Part shown: positions 9,319-18,026 of the stretch, piece after piece
Layout of the letters: each line of letters begins with the position of its first letter
How positions within the stretch are numbered: the first letter of the stretch is position 1
Assembly: GCF_028745515.1 (NCBI RefSeq)
Contig: NZ_JAQZSG010000016.1
Coordinates: 25,210-89,209, forward strand
DNA length: 64,000 bases
Direction: 5' to 3'
Source: Paenibacillus thermotolerans
GTDB taxonomy: Bacteria; Bacillota; Bacilli; Paenibacillales; YIM-B00363
The notes under the pieces: generated by a model
Seen by the model: only the letters and a program-made list of their open reading frames with translations
What the model was told of the DNA's origin: nothing
Databases searched by the model: none
Translations under genes and position numbers: made by a program

Positions 9319-9969
9319 TTACCTCCCGACCGCCGCTTTTCGTTCGTACCAACGGACCAGCAGCAGCAGCGGATAAGAAATGACGAAATACATGACCAGC
9401 AGCAGGCTGAATATCTCCACAGTACGGTAAGTCGTGTTGTTCAATACGTTCGCTTGGAACGTTATATCCGCAAGCGTAATGAGCGAAACAAGCGATGTCG
9501 ATTTCAGCAGCTCGATCAGCAAATTCCCGAAGGACGGAAGCATCATCCGAAAAGCTTGAGGCAAAATGATAAGCCGCAATCGTTGAAACGGCGAGAAATT
9601 GAGCGCTACCGACGCCTCCGTCTGCCCCTTCGGCACCGCTAGGATGGAGCTTCGCACAATTTCGGAGCCGTACGCGCCGTAATTCAGCCCGATGGCAAGC
9701 ATGCCCGCCAGAAAAGGAGGCATGATTTGCACATCGAGAAGGATCGGAAACGCGTAGAGAAACCAGAACATTTGGACCAGTAAAGAGGTGCCCCGGAATA
9801 TTTCAACATAAACGTTGGTGGCCCACCGGAGCCAAGACCATTTGGCCATTCTGCCCAGCCCTGCAACGAATGCAATGCCGGCGGCCAGCGCCGCCGATGC
9901 GAGCAGCATTTGAACGGTAACCACCGCCCCCTTCAGCAATAACGGAAGCAGATCCAAAGGAGCAGGCAT
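9319..9969 (-). CDS. ehuC: Ectoine/hydroxyectoine ABC transporter permease (EhuC-like)
   Basis: 216 aa permease of the polar amino-acid uptake family, about five transmembrane segments. The EAA loop is EASVALNFSPFQRLRLIILPQAFRMMLPS. Starts at ATG 9969 behind AAAGGAGTTGG, 31 nt after ehuB. Together with the next permease it forms the channel of the ectoine importer. Naming relies on the operon context. Confidence 0.86.
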   Translation of the reverse strand: MPAPLDLLPLLLKGAVVTVQMLLASAALAAGIAFVAGLGRMAKWSWLRWATNVYVEIFRGTSLLVQMFWFLYAFPILLDVQIMPPFLAGMLAIGLNYGAYGSEIVRSSILAVPKGQTEASVALNFSPFQRLRLIILPQAFRMMLPSFGNLLIELLKSTSLVSLITLADITFQANVLNNTTYRTVEIFSLLLVMYFVISYPLLLLVRWYERKAAVGR

Positions 9970-10000
9970 TCCTTATCCAACTCCTTTCCTCGTGATTTGC

Positions 10001-10909
10001 CTACTGAATCAATTCCGCAGCCGTTACATCTCCTGGGAGCTCCGTCTCGGTAAAGCCGAAGGGAGAAATAATGTCAAGCAGCTTTCCTTCATCCTTGAGC
10101 TTTTGCAGCCCTTCATTGAATGCTTGCTGGAAATCCGCATCCTCCAGCCGGAACGCGGTTGCGCCGTAACCCCAAACCTCTTTGCCGTCAATGACCGGTT
10201 GTTTGAAATCCGCTACGCGCTCGATTTTGTCGGTTTGTCCGGAATTGATAAACGCCTGCAGAGACGGCCCGGTCATCGTTACCGCATCCACCCGTTTAGA
10301 GCCGAGAGCGCTGATGACTTGCGTTTGGTCGTTGTAAATTTTGATTTGATCGTCCTTTACGCCGAGCTGCTTCATATAGTCGATTTCAATGGCGCCTACC
10401 ATAACGGCAACGGTAATGCTTGCGTCGGCGGCGATATCCTCGTAGCTGTGCAGGTTTTTCGGATTTCCCGGCTGAACTCCAAGCGCTTCGCCGACGCGAT
10501 ACTCCGGATTGGCGAACAAAACTTCCTTCCCCCGTTCCGGATTGATAAACATCCCCGCCGTGATCGTATCGAACTGCTTCGCTTTCAGCCCCGGGATTAA
10601 GGATCCGAAATCGACGAGCTTGCCTTCCATCTGCTCGATGCCCATTTCCTTAAAGACGGCGCGGGCTACCTCCACCGCTTCTCCTGTCAGTTCGCCGTCT
10701 TCGGTTTGAAACGCATAAGGATTTTCATTCGCAAAGCCAATGACAACTTTCCCGGTCCGCTTCGCTTTTTCTAATGTCGTCTCTTCGCCGCCCCCCTTCG
10801 AATCGGACGCACCTTGCGACACATCGTTTGATGCTGTCTGGCCGCACGCGGACAGTACCAATACCGCCGCAATACTGAGTAAAACAACGATCCACTTTTT
10901 CCCTTTCAT
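10001..10909 (-). CDS. ehuB: Ectoine/hydroxyectoine-binding lipoprotein
   Basis: 302 aa solute-binding protein. A lipoprotein signal peptide ends at VLSAC (Cys22), so the mature protein is anchored on the outer face of the membrane. The body is a family 3 periplasmic-binding fold (TGKVVIGFANENPYAF near residue 52, then KQFDTITAGMFINPERGKEV). This is the first gene of the ehuBCDA-ectABCD operon, with AAAGGAG before ATG. The EhuB assignment rests on family type plus the linked ectoine genes; it might also bind other compatible solutes or amino acids. Confidence 0.9.
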   Translation of the reverse strand: MKGKKWIVVLLSIAAVLVLSACGQTASNDVSQGASDSKGGGEETTLEKAKRTGKVVIGFANENPYAFQTEDGELTGEAVEVARAVFKEMGIEQMEGKLVDFGSLIPGLKAKQFDTITAGMFINPERGKEVLFANPEYRVGEALGVQPGNPKNLHSYEDIAADASITVAVMVGAIEIDYMKQLGVKDDQIKIYNDQTQVISALGSKRVDAVTMTGPSLQAFINSGQTDKIERVADFKQPVIDGKEVWGYGATAFRLEDADFQQAFNEGLQKLKDEGKLLDIISPFGFTETELPGDVTAAELIQ

Positions 10910-10923
10910 GCTTCGACTCCTTT

Positions 10924-10988
10924 CAACATTTTTTGATATAAGTCCAGCTTATGGAAGTAATCCGCGTAAATGTTGATTTGGACTTATA
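10924..10988 (-). promoter_or_regulatory. Interleaved inverted repeats upstream of ehuB
   Basis: TATAAGTCCA (10937-10946) is matched perfectly by TGGACTTATA (10979-10988), 10 bp each, with centres 42 bp apart (about four helical turns). A second pair, CAACATTT (10924-10931) and AAATGTTG (10968-10975), is interleaved with it. A weaker GACTTAT half-site follows at about 11001. They sit directly before the ehuB ribosome site, where an operator or 5' UTR structure would be expected. I could not place a confident sigma-A promoter here; a stress sigma factor or a dedicated regulator may be involved. Confidence 0.55.
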
Positions 10989-11168
10989 ACAAAACCTTAT
11001 GACTTATTTATGGTAACATACTTTTCCCGTTCGCTCACCCAGCATATCCCAGCCTCAGACCCCCTGACCCCCGCACAGCCGGACTGAGTGGGAATTATAT
11101 GGGAAATGCTCCTTATTGCTTCCGTCTCCTCCCATATCCGCTCGGATCCCTAACCGGCGACCGGCTCC

Positions 11169-11203
11169 AAAAAAAAATAGCCGCATAAATCGCGGCTATT
11201 TCC
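11169..11203 (-). terminator. Intrinsic terminator after the SMP-30 gene
   Basis: On the minus strand AAATAGCCGC pairs with GCGGCTATTT around a short loop (GATTTAT) and runs into nine or so T residues. It lies 8 nt past the stop codon of the SMP-30-like gene. The 100-bp stretch between this point and the ehuB upstream region contains nothing else I recognise. Confidence 0.9.
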
Positions 11204-11210
11204 AAGGAAA

Positions 11211-12089
11211 CTATTTCTTCGCCCGAAACGGAAAGCTCGGCATTCCCGCAACCCCCGGTTTATGCCGAAACACACCGCCGGCAAGCGGCTGGTTGAGAAG
11301 CTCCGCATCGGGGATCCCGGTCCTCGCGGTCGTTATGTACAGCTCGTCGAGGTTCTCTCCCCCGAATACGCAAGAGGTAACTCTTGCCGCGGGCACCTCC
11401 ACCTTGCAAAGCCTTTCTCCCGTCGCCGGATTCCAACGGGATACGCACCATCCGTCCCATTGAGCGACCCACAGCATGCCCTCATTGTCAGTGGTCATGC
11501 CGTCCGGCAGCCCTTCCCCTTCCGGAATGACGACGGCAGTCCGGCCGCCGCTTATTTTCCCCGTTTCCGGGTCGAAATCATACTGTACGACACGCTTGGT
11601 CGGCGAATCGATATAGTACATGCTAGTATGATCCGGGCTCCACGTAATTCCGTTGGAGCAAGTAACGCCGGCAACGATCCGCTCAACCCGCAGGCTCGTG
11701 TCAAGACAATATAACGCGCCGACTCCCGGTTCGTCGCTCATGGACATGGTGCCCGCCCAGAATCGGCCTTTCACGTCGCACTTGCCGTCGTTAAACCGGT
11801 TTCCGGGCAGCTCGGCTTCCGGATCTTCCAAGGCTTGCAGCTCCGACGTTTCCGGGTTAAACCGATAAAAGCCGTGCCGAGCCGCCAGCACCAAACATCC
11901 CTCCGTATCCGGAACGACCGCGCCGACATACTGTCCGATCTCGTACTCATCGTCGACGCCGCGTGCAGGATCGAACCGATGAATTTTCCCCGCCAAAATG
12001 TCCACCCAATACAAAACTTTATTCTCCGCATTCCAAGACGGCCCTTCGCCGAGAATCGATTTCGCATCCAAAACAAGTTCAACCGTCAT
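11211..12089 (-). CDS. SMP-30/gluconolactonase (LRE) family protein
   Basis: 292 aa six-bladed beta-propeller lactonase. Metal-ligand positions of the family are visible: the Glu of ILGEGPSW near the N-terminus, Asn in NRFNDGKCD, Asn in CSNGITWSPD, and Asp in LPDGMTTD. It probably hydrolyses a sugar lactone in the cytosol. The ATG at 12089 has GGGAGGGG 8 nt upstream, so the in-frame ATG at 12107 is rejected. It has no signal peptide. Neighbouring genes give no pathway. Confidence 0.88.
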   Translation of the reverse strand: MTVELVLDAKSILGEGPSWNAENKVLYWVDILAGKIHRFDPARGVDDEYEIGQYVGAVVPDTEGCLVLAARHGFYRFNPETSELQALEDPEAELPGNRFNDGKCDVKGRFWAGTMSMSDEPGVGALYCLDTSLRVERIVAGVTCSNGITWSPDHTSMYYIDSPTKRVVQYDFDPETGKISGGRTAVVIPEGEGLPDGMTTDNEGMLWVAQWDGWCVSRWNPATGERLCKVEVPAARVTSCVFGGENLDELYITTARTGIPDAELLNQPLAGGVFRHKPGVAGMPSFPFRAKK

Positions 12090-12191
12090 GTCTAATTCCC
12101 CTCCCATTATGGTGCCATATACATTTACATATATTTCTACAAGGCTTGTCTCACACCTTCCGGGAGGACTGGATTATCCGTTCAAAACAAT

Positions 12192-12742
12192 CTATTTCCT
12201 AACTGGACGCAGCAATAACAAAAGCATGAACCCGATCCCCGAAAATAACGCCATAACCTGGTACAAAGCCGTCCCCCCGTACACGTCGAGGAGCCGGCCG
12301 CCTAATGTAGAACCGACTACGCCGGAGATGCCGAAAAACATGACGGAGTACAGCGTTTGCCCCGTTGCTTTCCACTGCTCGGGGACGATCGAATAAAGAT
12401 ATTGAATGCCGCCGACATAGAAAATGACAAACGTAAAGCCTTGAAATACTTGAAGCGCAACCAGCATGTACGGATGGAACGCCATAGAGCAAAGCAAGAA
12501 GCGGACGACATAAACCGCCGCAGCTGCCGTCATAAACCGTACTTCCCGGCCCGGCTTTATCAACTTGGCGCTGAGCGCAAAAAATACCGTCTCCGCAAGC
12601 GTCATTACGAACCAAGCCAACCCCGTAAGCCGCGTGTCTCCCCCCAGACGTTGCTTCCGTACACCGGCAAATACGATAAAAAGAGAGAAAAAAGAGAAAA
12701 GTAGAAAAAGTTAAAGCTTCTTATCCGCCAAGGAATCGACAT
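12192..12742 (-). pseudogene. MFS transporter gene with internal deletion and frameshift
   Basis: Two parts of a roughly 400-aa MFS permease are present. The 5' part starts at ATG 12742 behind AAGGAG and reads MSIPWRIRSFNFFYFSLFS..SYLPVY, a normal first transmembrane helix. The 3' part, in another frame, reads RLGGDTRLTGLAWFVMTLAE and continues to the C-terminus (about 145 aa), equal to the second half of the family. The 122-nt offset between the two reading frames is not a multiple of three. The junction falls in or near the LPVY codons (around 12665), which recur at equivalent places in both halves of such transporters, so an internal deletion by short homology is likely. No functional transporter should result. 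Confidence 0.75.
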
Positions 12743-12753
12743 CTAATGCTCCT

Positions 12754-12939
12754 TCACTGATGACTTGTCTTACCTCCGATCGCTTTGAATTCACCAACTA
12801 CAATACAAGTAAACCGGTTAATCATAATCGGGTTGTTCCCCACATCCTCAGCATGCCGAATCGGCTCTGCCAGTCCCTTTCTTCCGTACAGCATCCAAAC
12901 AAGAGCTACTCCGATTAAAACATAAATCGCTAATTCCAT
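12754..12939 (-). CDS. Small single-span membrane protein, hypothetical
   Basis: 61 aa, not recognised. It starts MELAIYVLIGVALVWMLYG, a clear transmembrane helix, followed by a short soluble tail with PIRHAEDVGNNP and GEFKAIGG. The start ATG 12939 is supported by GGAGG 9 nt upstream. It ends 11 nt before the start of the broken MFS gene, so the two were probably co-transcribed. Amino-acid make-up looks like real coding sequence, but no homologue comes to mind. Confidence 0.6.
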   Translation of the reverse strand: MELAIYVLIGVALVWMLYGRKGLAEPIRHAEDVGNNPIMINRFTCIVVGEFKAIGGKTSHQ

Positions 12940-13105
12940 CACTCGTTTCCTCCATCCGGTTCTATGAATGAATTTACATCGTGCCGCGCCTCTGTTGCCG
13001 TTAGACACATCGTACAGCAGATGGAAACGGGAAAAAGCGCAAAGATTCGACGAACATCCGCAACATTTTGCGGCTTTGACGCAATTCCTTGCGCTTGTGC
13101 GGAAT

Positions 13106-13990
13106 TTATTTTTGTTGCAGATGCCGTCTTAGGAACGGAAGGACTGAATTCCAAAAATCGGGGTCTTTGTGCGAATTTCTATGTCCCGACGTATGCAAAT
13201 ATTGATGGCTGACACCAGGCAGCTGCGACACTAAATAATCCAGTTCCGTAACAGGTACATAATCATCCTTCTTCGAATGCAGCAATAGAACCGGGATCGA
13301 AGTCTGTTTCAAGATCGAAACCGGATCAAATCGTTTCACCTCTTTACGGCTGATTCCAGCTCTCCAAAACCCGATCCGTAACAAAAAATAAGCTAAAGGC
13401 AAATGCTTTAGAGAGGATCTGGACAAATAAGCCTTCATGATCGTATCGAATTGGGCAGGCATGGAGTCCGTAACCAGCGCTTTGATACGGTCCGTTTCTT
13501 TCAATGCCAATACACCGCCGAAGCCGCCGAAAGAGTGGGCGAGAACGGCGACCCGATCCGGGTCCGCTTCTTCCCTTTGCATGGCGAATCGAACGGCCGC
13601 CAACAAATCGTCCCGAAAGGACTTCACGGTTGGAGCTTTAATTGACTCGCTCTCGCCGTGACTTCGCGCGTCATACAGCAATAAAGCGTATCCTTCCTTG
13701 TATAAAGTCTCTGCATACCTAAGCATTCTCGATTTGCTTGACGCCCAGCCATGAGCGAGTATGACGACCGGTTTTTTTTCAAGATTCTCATTGTCTCGGT
13801 TAGAAATAAACCATCCCGCAATTTGCGACCCGCTGCTGGTGAAAGAAATTTTATCATAAGGGAATGCCGGCACCGCGCTCCCCTCTGTTTTTTTCGGGGA
13901 TTGGCTTTTAACGGTAAGCAGCCAAAGCGCAATACAAACGGCCAAAACTACAATAAAAAGAACCGAGAAAACTATCGCGAGTGCATCCAT
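13106..13990 (-). CDS. Membrane-anchored alpha/beta hydrolase
   Basis: 294 aa. An N-terminal hydrophobic helix (MDALAIVFSVLFIVVLAV) is followed by an alpha/beta hydrolase of the YqkD/CocE-like type: oxyanion region LAHGWASSKSR, nucleophile Ser in LAHSFGGFGG, Asp in HSKKDDYVP, and a C-terminal His in TSGHRNSH. The start ATG 13990 is chosen because the in-frame codons upstream run into the preceding gene. It follows the SDR-hydrolase gene by 40 nt. Substrate unknown. Confidence 0.82.
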   Translation of the reverse strand: MDALAIVFSVLFIVVLAVCIALWLLTVKSQSPKKTEGSAVPAFPYDKISFTSSGSQIAGWFISNRDNENLEKKPVVILAHGWASSKSRMLRYAETLYKEGYALLLYDARSHGESESIKAPTVKSFRDDLLAAVRFAMQREEADPDRVAVLAHSFGGFGGVLALKETDRIKALVTDSMPAQFDTIMKAYLSRSSLKHLPLAYFLLRIGFWRAGISRKEVKRFDPVSILKQTSIPVLLLHSKKDDYVPVTELDYLVSQLPGVSHQYLHTSGHRNSHKDPDFWNSVLPFLRRHLQQK

Positions 13991-14030
13991 TTTGTCTACC
14001 GCCCATCTCTTATTAATGATTATAACCGGT

Positions 14031-15881
14031 TCAACCGCTAAACTGCCGAAGAGCGGCCGCCGCCTCCGCCGGGTGGGAAATCGGAAACTGGTGCCCGAAT
14101 TCAAACGTCGTAAGCCGCACGTGAGTGTGAGTTTGAACCGCCTGCCTGCTCCAATTGACGGGGAACGACTCGTCCTTTACCCCCCAGATCAAGTGAATCG
14201 GTACTTTAATTCCTTCAAGAAGAATTCCCGAGTAGCCGCCCGAAAGCACTTTATAGCTTTCGGCCGTCGCGTACCGGACACGGGGCGACGTCATATCGGC
14301 CAACACTCGTCCCGCATAGCCGCCGGGCATCCCGGCCGAATCATTAAAACCTTGTTTTAGCGATAACTCCGTTACTCCGAGACGAAGAAGCTTGCGGGTT
14401 AGCGCAGGATATCGGCCTATGACCGATAGCGGCCTAGGCAATCTCGGACGTTGAAGCGGCGGCTGCATCAATTGCAGTTCCAGTACTTTGTCAGGGCATA
14501 TGGTTGCCGCTCGTGCCGCTAATAGAGCTCCGTAGGAGTGGCCGACAAGGCGGACCTTTCCTGGAATAGCCTTCAAAGCCATTATCACTGCTTCAATCTG
14601 CCCGGCTTCATAATCTTCACCCGATCTCGGTAAGGGAGACCTGCCGAATCCCGGCAAATCGAGCACATACACCGGGTCATCGCCGCCGAGCGCTTCAGCG
14701 AGCGGAACCATTTCGTCCGCATTGCTGAATAGGCCGTGCGCAATAACCCATGGATTCCCTCTCCCCGTACGCAGCAGACCGGCCATTCGACCAAGACGAA
14801 TGCGCTCAAACCGGCGATTCCCATTCACGTTCACGCTCGAGTTCGAGATTGCGATGTTCCTTCGGGACAATCTATAGTCGAGATCCGCAATCACGGCTGG
14901 AAGAATTTCCGCCGTTTCGGTGAACGCAACCGCATCCGGGAAACGCTTCTCCGTAACGAAGTCAAGTGATTGGGGCAGAATTCCAGTAAGCCTGCCTCCC
15001 CCATGCTCCATGACCGACCGCATCATTGGGAGCGGCATTGAGAACTTGGGGCGCGGCATGCGCAGTTCATCCGCGACCATTCGGAGCAAGCGAACCATAT
15101 CCGGGCCGTTGCGGTCCAAGGAGTAATAGGTGCGATTCGCGGCGTCCACACAGGTTGCCGCCTTGACGGCGGTTCTTGCCACATCGTCAACCGTAACGAG
15201 AGGGAGCCAGTGACCCGCTCCGCCTGGCGTTACACCCATGAGGCCGCGCCTCACCGCGTCAACGATAAGGCCGAATCCTCCCGTTTGTTCCGTTTCGCCC
15301 GTTTTGCCGCTGCCGATCACCGTTGCCGGATGGATGACCGTAAGCGCGAAACCGGACCGGAGGGCAGCCTGGCGAACACGCAGGTCGGCTAAGCATTTCG
15401 CCCGTTCGTAAGGTGACGCCTTAGGCAGAAATTCGCTCAAGGCTTGCTCATCCGATATAAGATCAGACCCATCATGGAAAGGACTCATGAATCCGACAAG
15501 ATGGACAAATCGGGCTAGCCCGCCACGCTCATGAATCTCCTCAGCAAGCTCCAGCACATGATCCACAGCTCTGAGAATGTGCTCGTTTGCTTCCTCCTCA
15601 CTGAGGTCAAGCCGCATAGGACCGCCTGCATGAATGATAATTTCTGCCTTCAACGCTTCTCGTCGATCTTCAGGGGACAGCCCTAAGCTCGGTTCCGTTA
15701 AGTCGCCCGTCAGCGCTTTGACAGGCGTGCCTACCGGCAGCCCGATCGAAGAAAGACGGTTCAAGCTCCCTTCCTTGCCGGGCCGAACGAGAGCCAACAC
15801 CTCATGATTCTGCCTAACAAGCGATCGTAAAATTTCCTTCCCAACGTACCCGGTTGAACCGATAAGAAAAACACGCGCCAT
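14031..15881 (-). CDS. Fusion of NAD-dependent reductase/epimerase domain with alpha/beta hydrolase
   Basis: 616 aa two-domain protein. Residues 1 to about 340 are a Rossmann domain of the NAD_binding_4/thioester-reductase-like type: GSTGYVGKE at the start, and the catalytic pair Y158 and K162 in SPYERAKC. After a linker (about 340-375) comes an alpha/beta hydrolase: AHGLFSNAD oxyanion region, nucleophile S449 in GHSYGALLA, Asp in GVKDESFP, His in FEFGHQFP. Frame is continuous with no sign of a frameshift. The first base of its ATG is the last base of the stop codon of the upstream gene. It probably acts on an acyl or lipid-like compound, which is inference from the domain pair and from the neighbouring multidrug exporter. 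Confidence 0.85.
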   Translation of the reverse strand: MARVFLIGSTGYVGKEILRSLVRQNHEVLALVRPGKEGSLNRLSSIGLPVGTPVKALTGDLTEPSLGLSPEDRREALKAEIIIHAGGPMRLDLSEEEANEHILRAVDHVLELAEEIHERGGLARFVHLVGFMSPFHDGSDLISDEQALSEFLPKASPYERAKCLADLRVRQAALRSGFALTVIHPATVIGSGKTGETEQTGGFGLIVDAVRRGLMGVTPGGAGHWLPLVTVDDVARTAVKAATCVDAANRTYYSLDRNGPDMVRLLRMVADELRMPRPKFSMPLPMMRSVMEHGGGRLTGILPQSLDFVTEKRFPDAVAFTETAEILPAVIADLDYRLSRRNIAISNSSVNVNGNRRFERIRLGRMAGLLRTGRGNPWVIAHGLFSNADEMVPLAEALGGDDPVYVLDLPGFGRSPLPRSGEDYEAGQIEAVIMALKAIPGKVRLVGHSYGALLAARAATICPDKVLELQLMQPPLQRPRLPRPLSVIGRYPALTRKLLRLGVTELSLKQGFNDSAGMPGGYAGRVLADMTSPRVRYATAESYKVLSGGYSGILLEGIKVPIHLIWGVKDESFPVNWSRQAVQTHTHVRLTTFEFGHQFPISHPAEAAAALRQFSG

Positions 15882-16351
15882 TAAACAGCCTTCCTTCCCG
15901 AAGTAAATATGAGGAGCGCTCCCGCTGCGACAAGCACGGAGGACATCACAACCATATACAAGGGCAAAACAAGGTATGCGATATAAAACCAGGCGAAATA
16001 CAGCGAAATCGGACTGGTAGCTCTAAGAAGCTTCGTTATTTTCGACTTTCGTAGAGCGGTAGCTTCAAATAAAAGAATGGAAGGGTTGCAGATCATTCCG
16101 TAAATCAGAGGAATGAGCACATAGGCCGGGAACTCGATATTCATAGCCGCTCCCAGCAAGTAAGCGAACCCTGCGGCGAAAGCTTGCGTAAAAAAGTCCA
16201 GATGAGCCGACAACAATTTGCGGTAATTAATAAATACTTTGGTCCATTTCGCCGCCGGTCCGTATCCGTAGTGAACTGCCGCTACCGGAAGCGATACGAG
16301 CAAACCAATCAAAAAAGAAACAAGTCCCCATTGCAGCAACTGAATGTTCAT
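15881..16351 (-). CDS. Four-span membrane protein, hypothetical
   Basis: 156 aa with about four hydrophobic helices; N-terminus MNIQLLQWGLVSFLIGLLV. I do not recognise the family; it recalls DUF-type membrane proteins that accompany MFS exporters. The ATG is behind GAGGAGAACGA. It starts 34 nt after the DHA2 exporter gene ends and overlaps the next gene by 1 nt, so it belongs to the same operon. Confidence 0.65.
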   Translation of the reverse strand: MNIQLLQWGLVSFLIGLLVSLPVAAVHYGYGPAAKWTKVFINYRKLLSAHLDFFTQAFAAGFAYLLGAAMNIEFPAYVLIPLIYGMICNPSILLFEATALRKSKITKLLRATSPISLYFAWFYIAYLVLPLYMVVMSSVLVAAGALLIFTSGRKAV

Positions 16352-16385
16352 TCGTTCTCCTCTTTTCCTGAAGTGCGAGTCAATC

Positions 16386-17906
16386 TTAATGGAAGCCTAA
16401 CTTTTTGCCCGATGCCGAAGAAACCAATCGCTCTTTCCCGGCCAGAAAGCTAAATGCCAGCATGACGAATGCGGCGCCAACCGTCACGGCAAACACTTGA
16501 ATAATTCCCGCGCCCAGGGAATCTTGCAAAATTTGCAGCGCTTGCTCCGAAACCAAAGGCTTGAGGGCGGAATCCATCAGCAGATTCGGGTCGGTAAGCA
16601 GACTTGTTTGCTCGGGCGAAAGATCGCCGGATTGCTCGATTATGATGCCTGCGGATTTCGTTAATTTGTAATTCACGATCACTGCCAGCAAATTGCTCCC
16701 GATCGCCATCCCGATGTTGCGGAAAAAGCTAAGAATGGACGTGACGCTCGTCGTCTGCTCGTGCTTTACCGATGTTTGCGCAAGGAGCGTAGTCGTCGGA
16801 AATAGAGGGCCCATCCCTAACCCAATGACCGCCATCGTGATAAAGAAATACATATCCGGCGTTTGAGCATCAATTTGAGTCAGCATGTAGCTGCCTATTC
16901 CGATCAAGATTACGGAGCCGATAAGCATAGTCCGCGCGGGAAACTTTTCCAGCAAATGACCGCCGGCCGCGGTGCCGACAATCATCGCCGCGATCATATG
17001 GGTTACGATCATTCCGACATTCGTCACCGAACCCCCTAGAACCCCTTGGATGTAGAACGGAATATAGGTCATGACCGCAATCATGATCAAGCCTTGAAAA
17101 AATCCGATTCCGGTGGAGGAAACCACTTTTCGATTAAAAAGCTGAAAATCGATGATCGGCTCCGTTGCCTTTCTTTCCATTCGCACAAACAGATAGGAAA
17201 AGATAATGCTTAAAGCGAACAAGCCTACGATTTGCCAAGATCCCCAGGCGAAATTTTTGCCGCCCATCACTAAACCGAGCATAAGCGGAGCGATCGCGAA
17301 AGCGAGAAGAACGGCTCCTGCGTAATCGACGGACCCTTTCCTTCTCTCCTTCGTCTCCGCATAAAACACCATTACAAGAATCAAAGCCGCAATTCCGAGA
17401 GGCACGTTCATCCAAAAAATCCAGTGCCATGACCAATGCTCCGTTACGAGCGCCCCAATGATCGGCCCGAGCAAGAGCGATAAGCCGTTCACCGCCGCGA
17501 ACGCCGCCTGCATCTTCCCCTGCTGCTCCGGTTTGACCAGATCGAAGATCAAGCTGAACGCAATCGGCATTAACGGTGCGGCGCCGAGGCCTTGCAACGC
17601 CCGGCAAGCGATCAGCTGCCCCATCGTTTCCGCATTGGCGGAAAGCGCGGACGCTGCAATAAACGTCAAAAATCCGATGATGAGAAACGGCTTTTTCCCG
17701 TATTGGTCCGCCAGTTTGCCGAACACCGGGATAAAGATGGTGGAAGTAAGCAAATAAACCGAAAATACCCAAGGAAAAATGTCCATTCCTCCCAGATCGG
17801 CAACAACCGACGGAATGGCCGTAGCCATGACGGTGTGGTCCAGATTTTCTAAAAACACACCGATAAGCAGTGCAATTAGCACCATAATTTTGTTACCAGC
17901 CTTCAT
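16386..17906 (-). CDS. DHA2 family multidrug MFS exporter (EmrB/QacA type)
   Basis: 506 aa, predicted 14 transmembrane segments. Visible: ENLDHTVMATAIPSV (motif D1 of the DHA2 family), GKLADQYGKKPF (motif A), and GLGAAPLMP with the LLGPIIGALVTEHWSWHWIFWMNVPLG region (motif C and following). Drives proton-coupled drug export. ATG 17906 has AGGAGGAAACCACA in front. It is divergent from a marR gene with palindromes between them, so it is very probably repressed by that MarR. The three genes that follow it at short spacing may be co-induced. Confidence 0.94.
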   Translation of the reverse strand: MKAGNKIMVLIALLIGVFLENLDHTVMATAIPSVVADLGGMDIFPWVFSVYLLTSTIFIPVFGKLADQYGKKPFLIIGFLTFIAASALSANAETMGQLIACRALQGLGAAPLMPIAFSLIFDLVKPEQQGKMQAAFAAVNGLSLLLGPIIGALVTEHWSWHWIFWMNVPLGIAALILVMVFYAETKERRKGSVDYAGAVLLAFAIAPLMLGLVMGGKNFAWGSWQIVGLFALSIIFSYLFVRMERKATEPIIDFQLFNRKVVSSTGIGFFQGLIMIAVMTYIPFYIQGVLGGSVTNVGMIVTHMIAAMIVGTAAGGHLLEKFPARTMLIGSVILIGIGSYMLTQIDAQTPDMYFFITMAVIGLGMGPLFPTTTLLAQTSVKHEQTTSVTSILSFFRNIGMAIGSNLLAVIVNYKLTKSAGIIIEQSGDLSPEQTSLLTDPNLLMDSALKPLVSEQALQILQDSLGAGIIQVFAVTVGAAFVMLAFSFLAGKERLVSSASGKKLGFH

Positions 17907-17977
17907 TGTGGTTTCCTCCTATTATTGTTATCCATTACAACATTGGCAACCAGACATTTGTTGTAATAACCAAACCA

Positions 17978-18018
17978 TTGTATTAATACAAATATAATCG
18001 ATATTTTCCCTTTGTCAA
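17978..18018 (-). promoter_or_regulatory. Promoter and MarR-type operator of the DHA2 exporter
   Basis: On the minus strand TTGACA (18018-18013), a 16-nt spacer and TATATT (17996-17991) form a good sigma-A promoter. The perfect 14-bp palindrome TTGTATTAATACAA (17978-17991) touches the -10 box and covers the expected start point, an arrangement in which a bound MarR dimer would block transcription. Confidence 0.75.
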
Positions 18019-18026
18019 TACTCATC

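Noticed and set aside
13058..13073. CCGCAA-CATT-TTGCGG hairpin as terminator of the membrane hydrolase
   Set aside because: No T tract follows on the minus strand; could be a chance hairpin.
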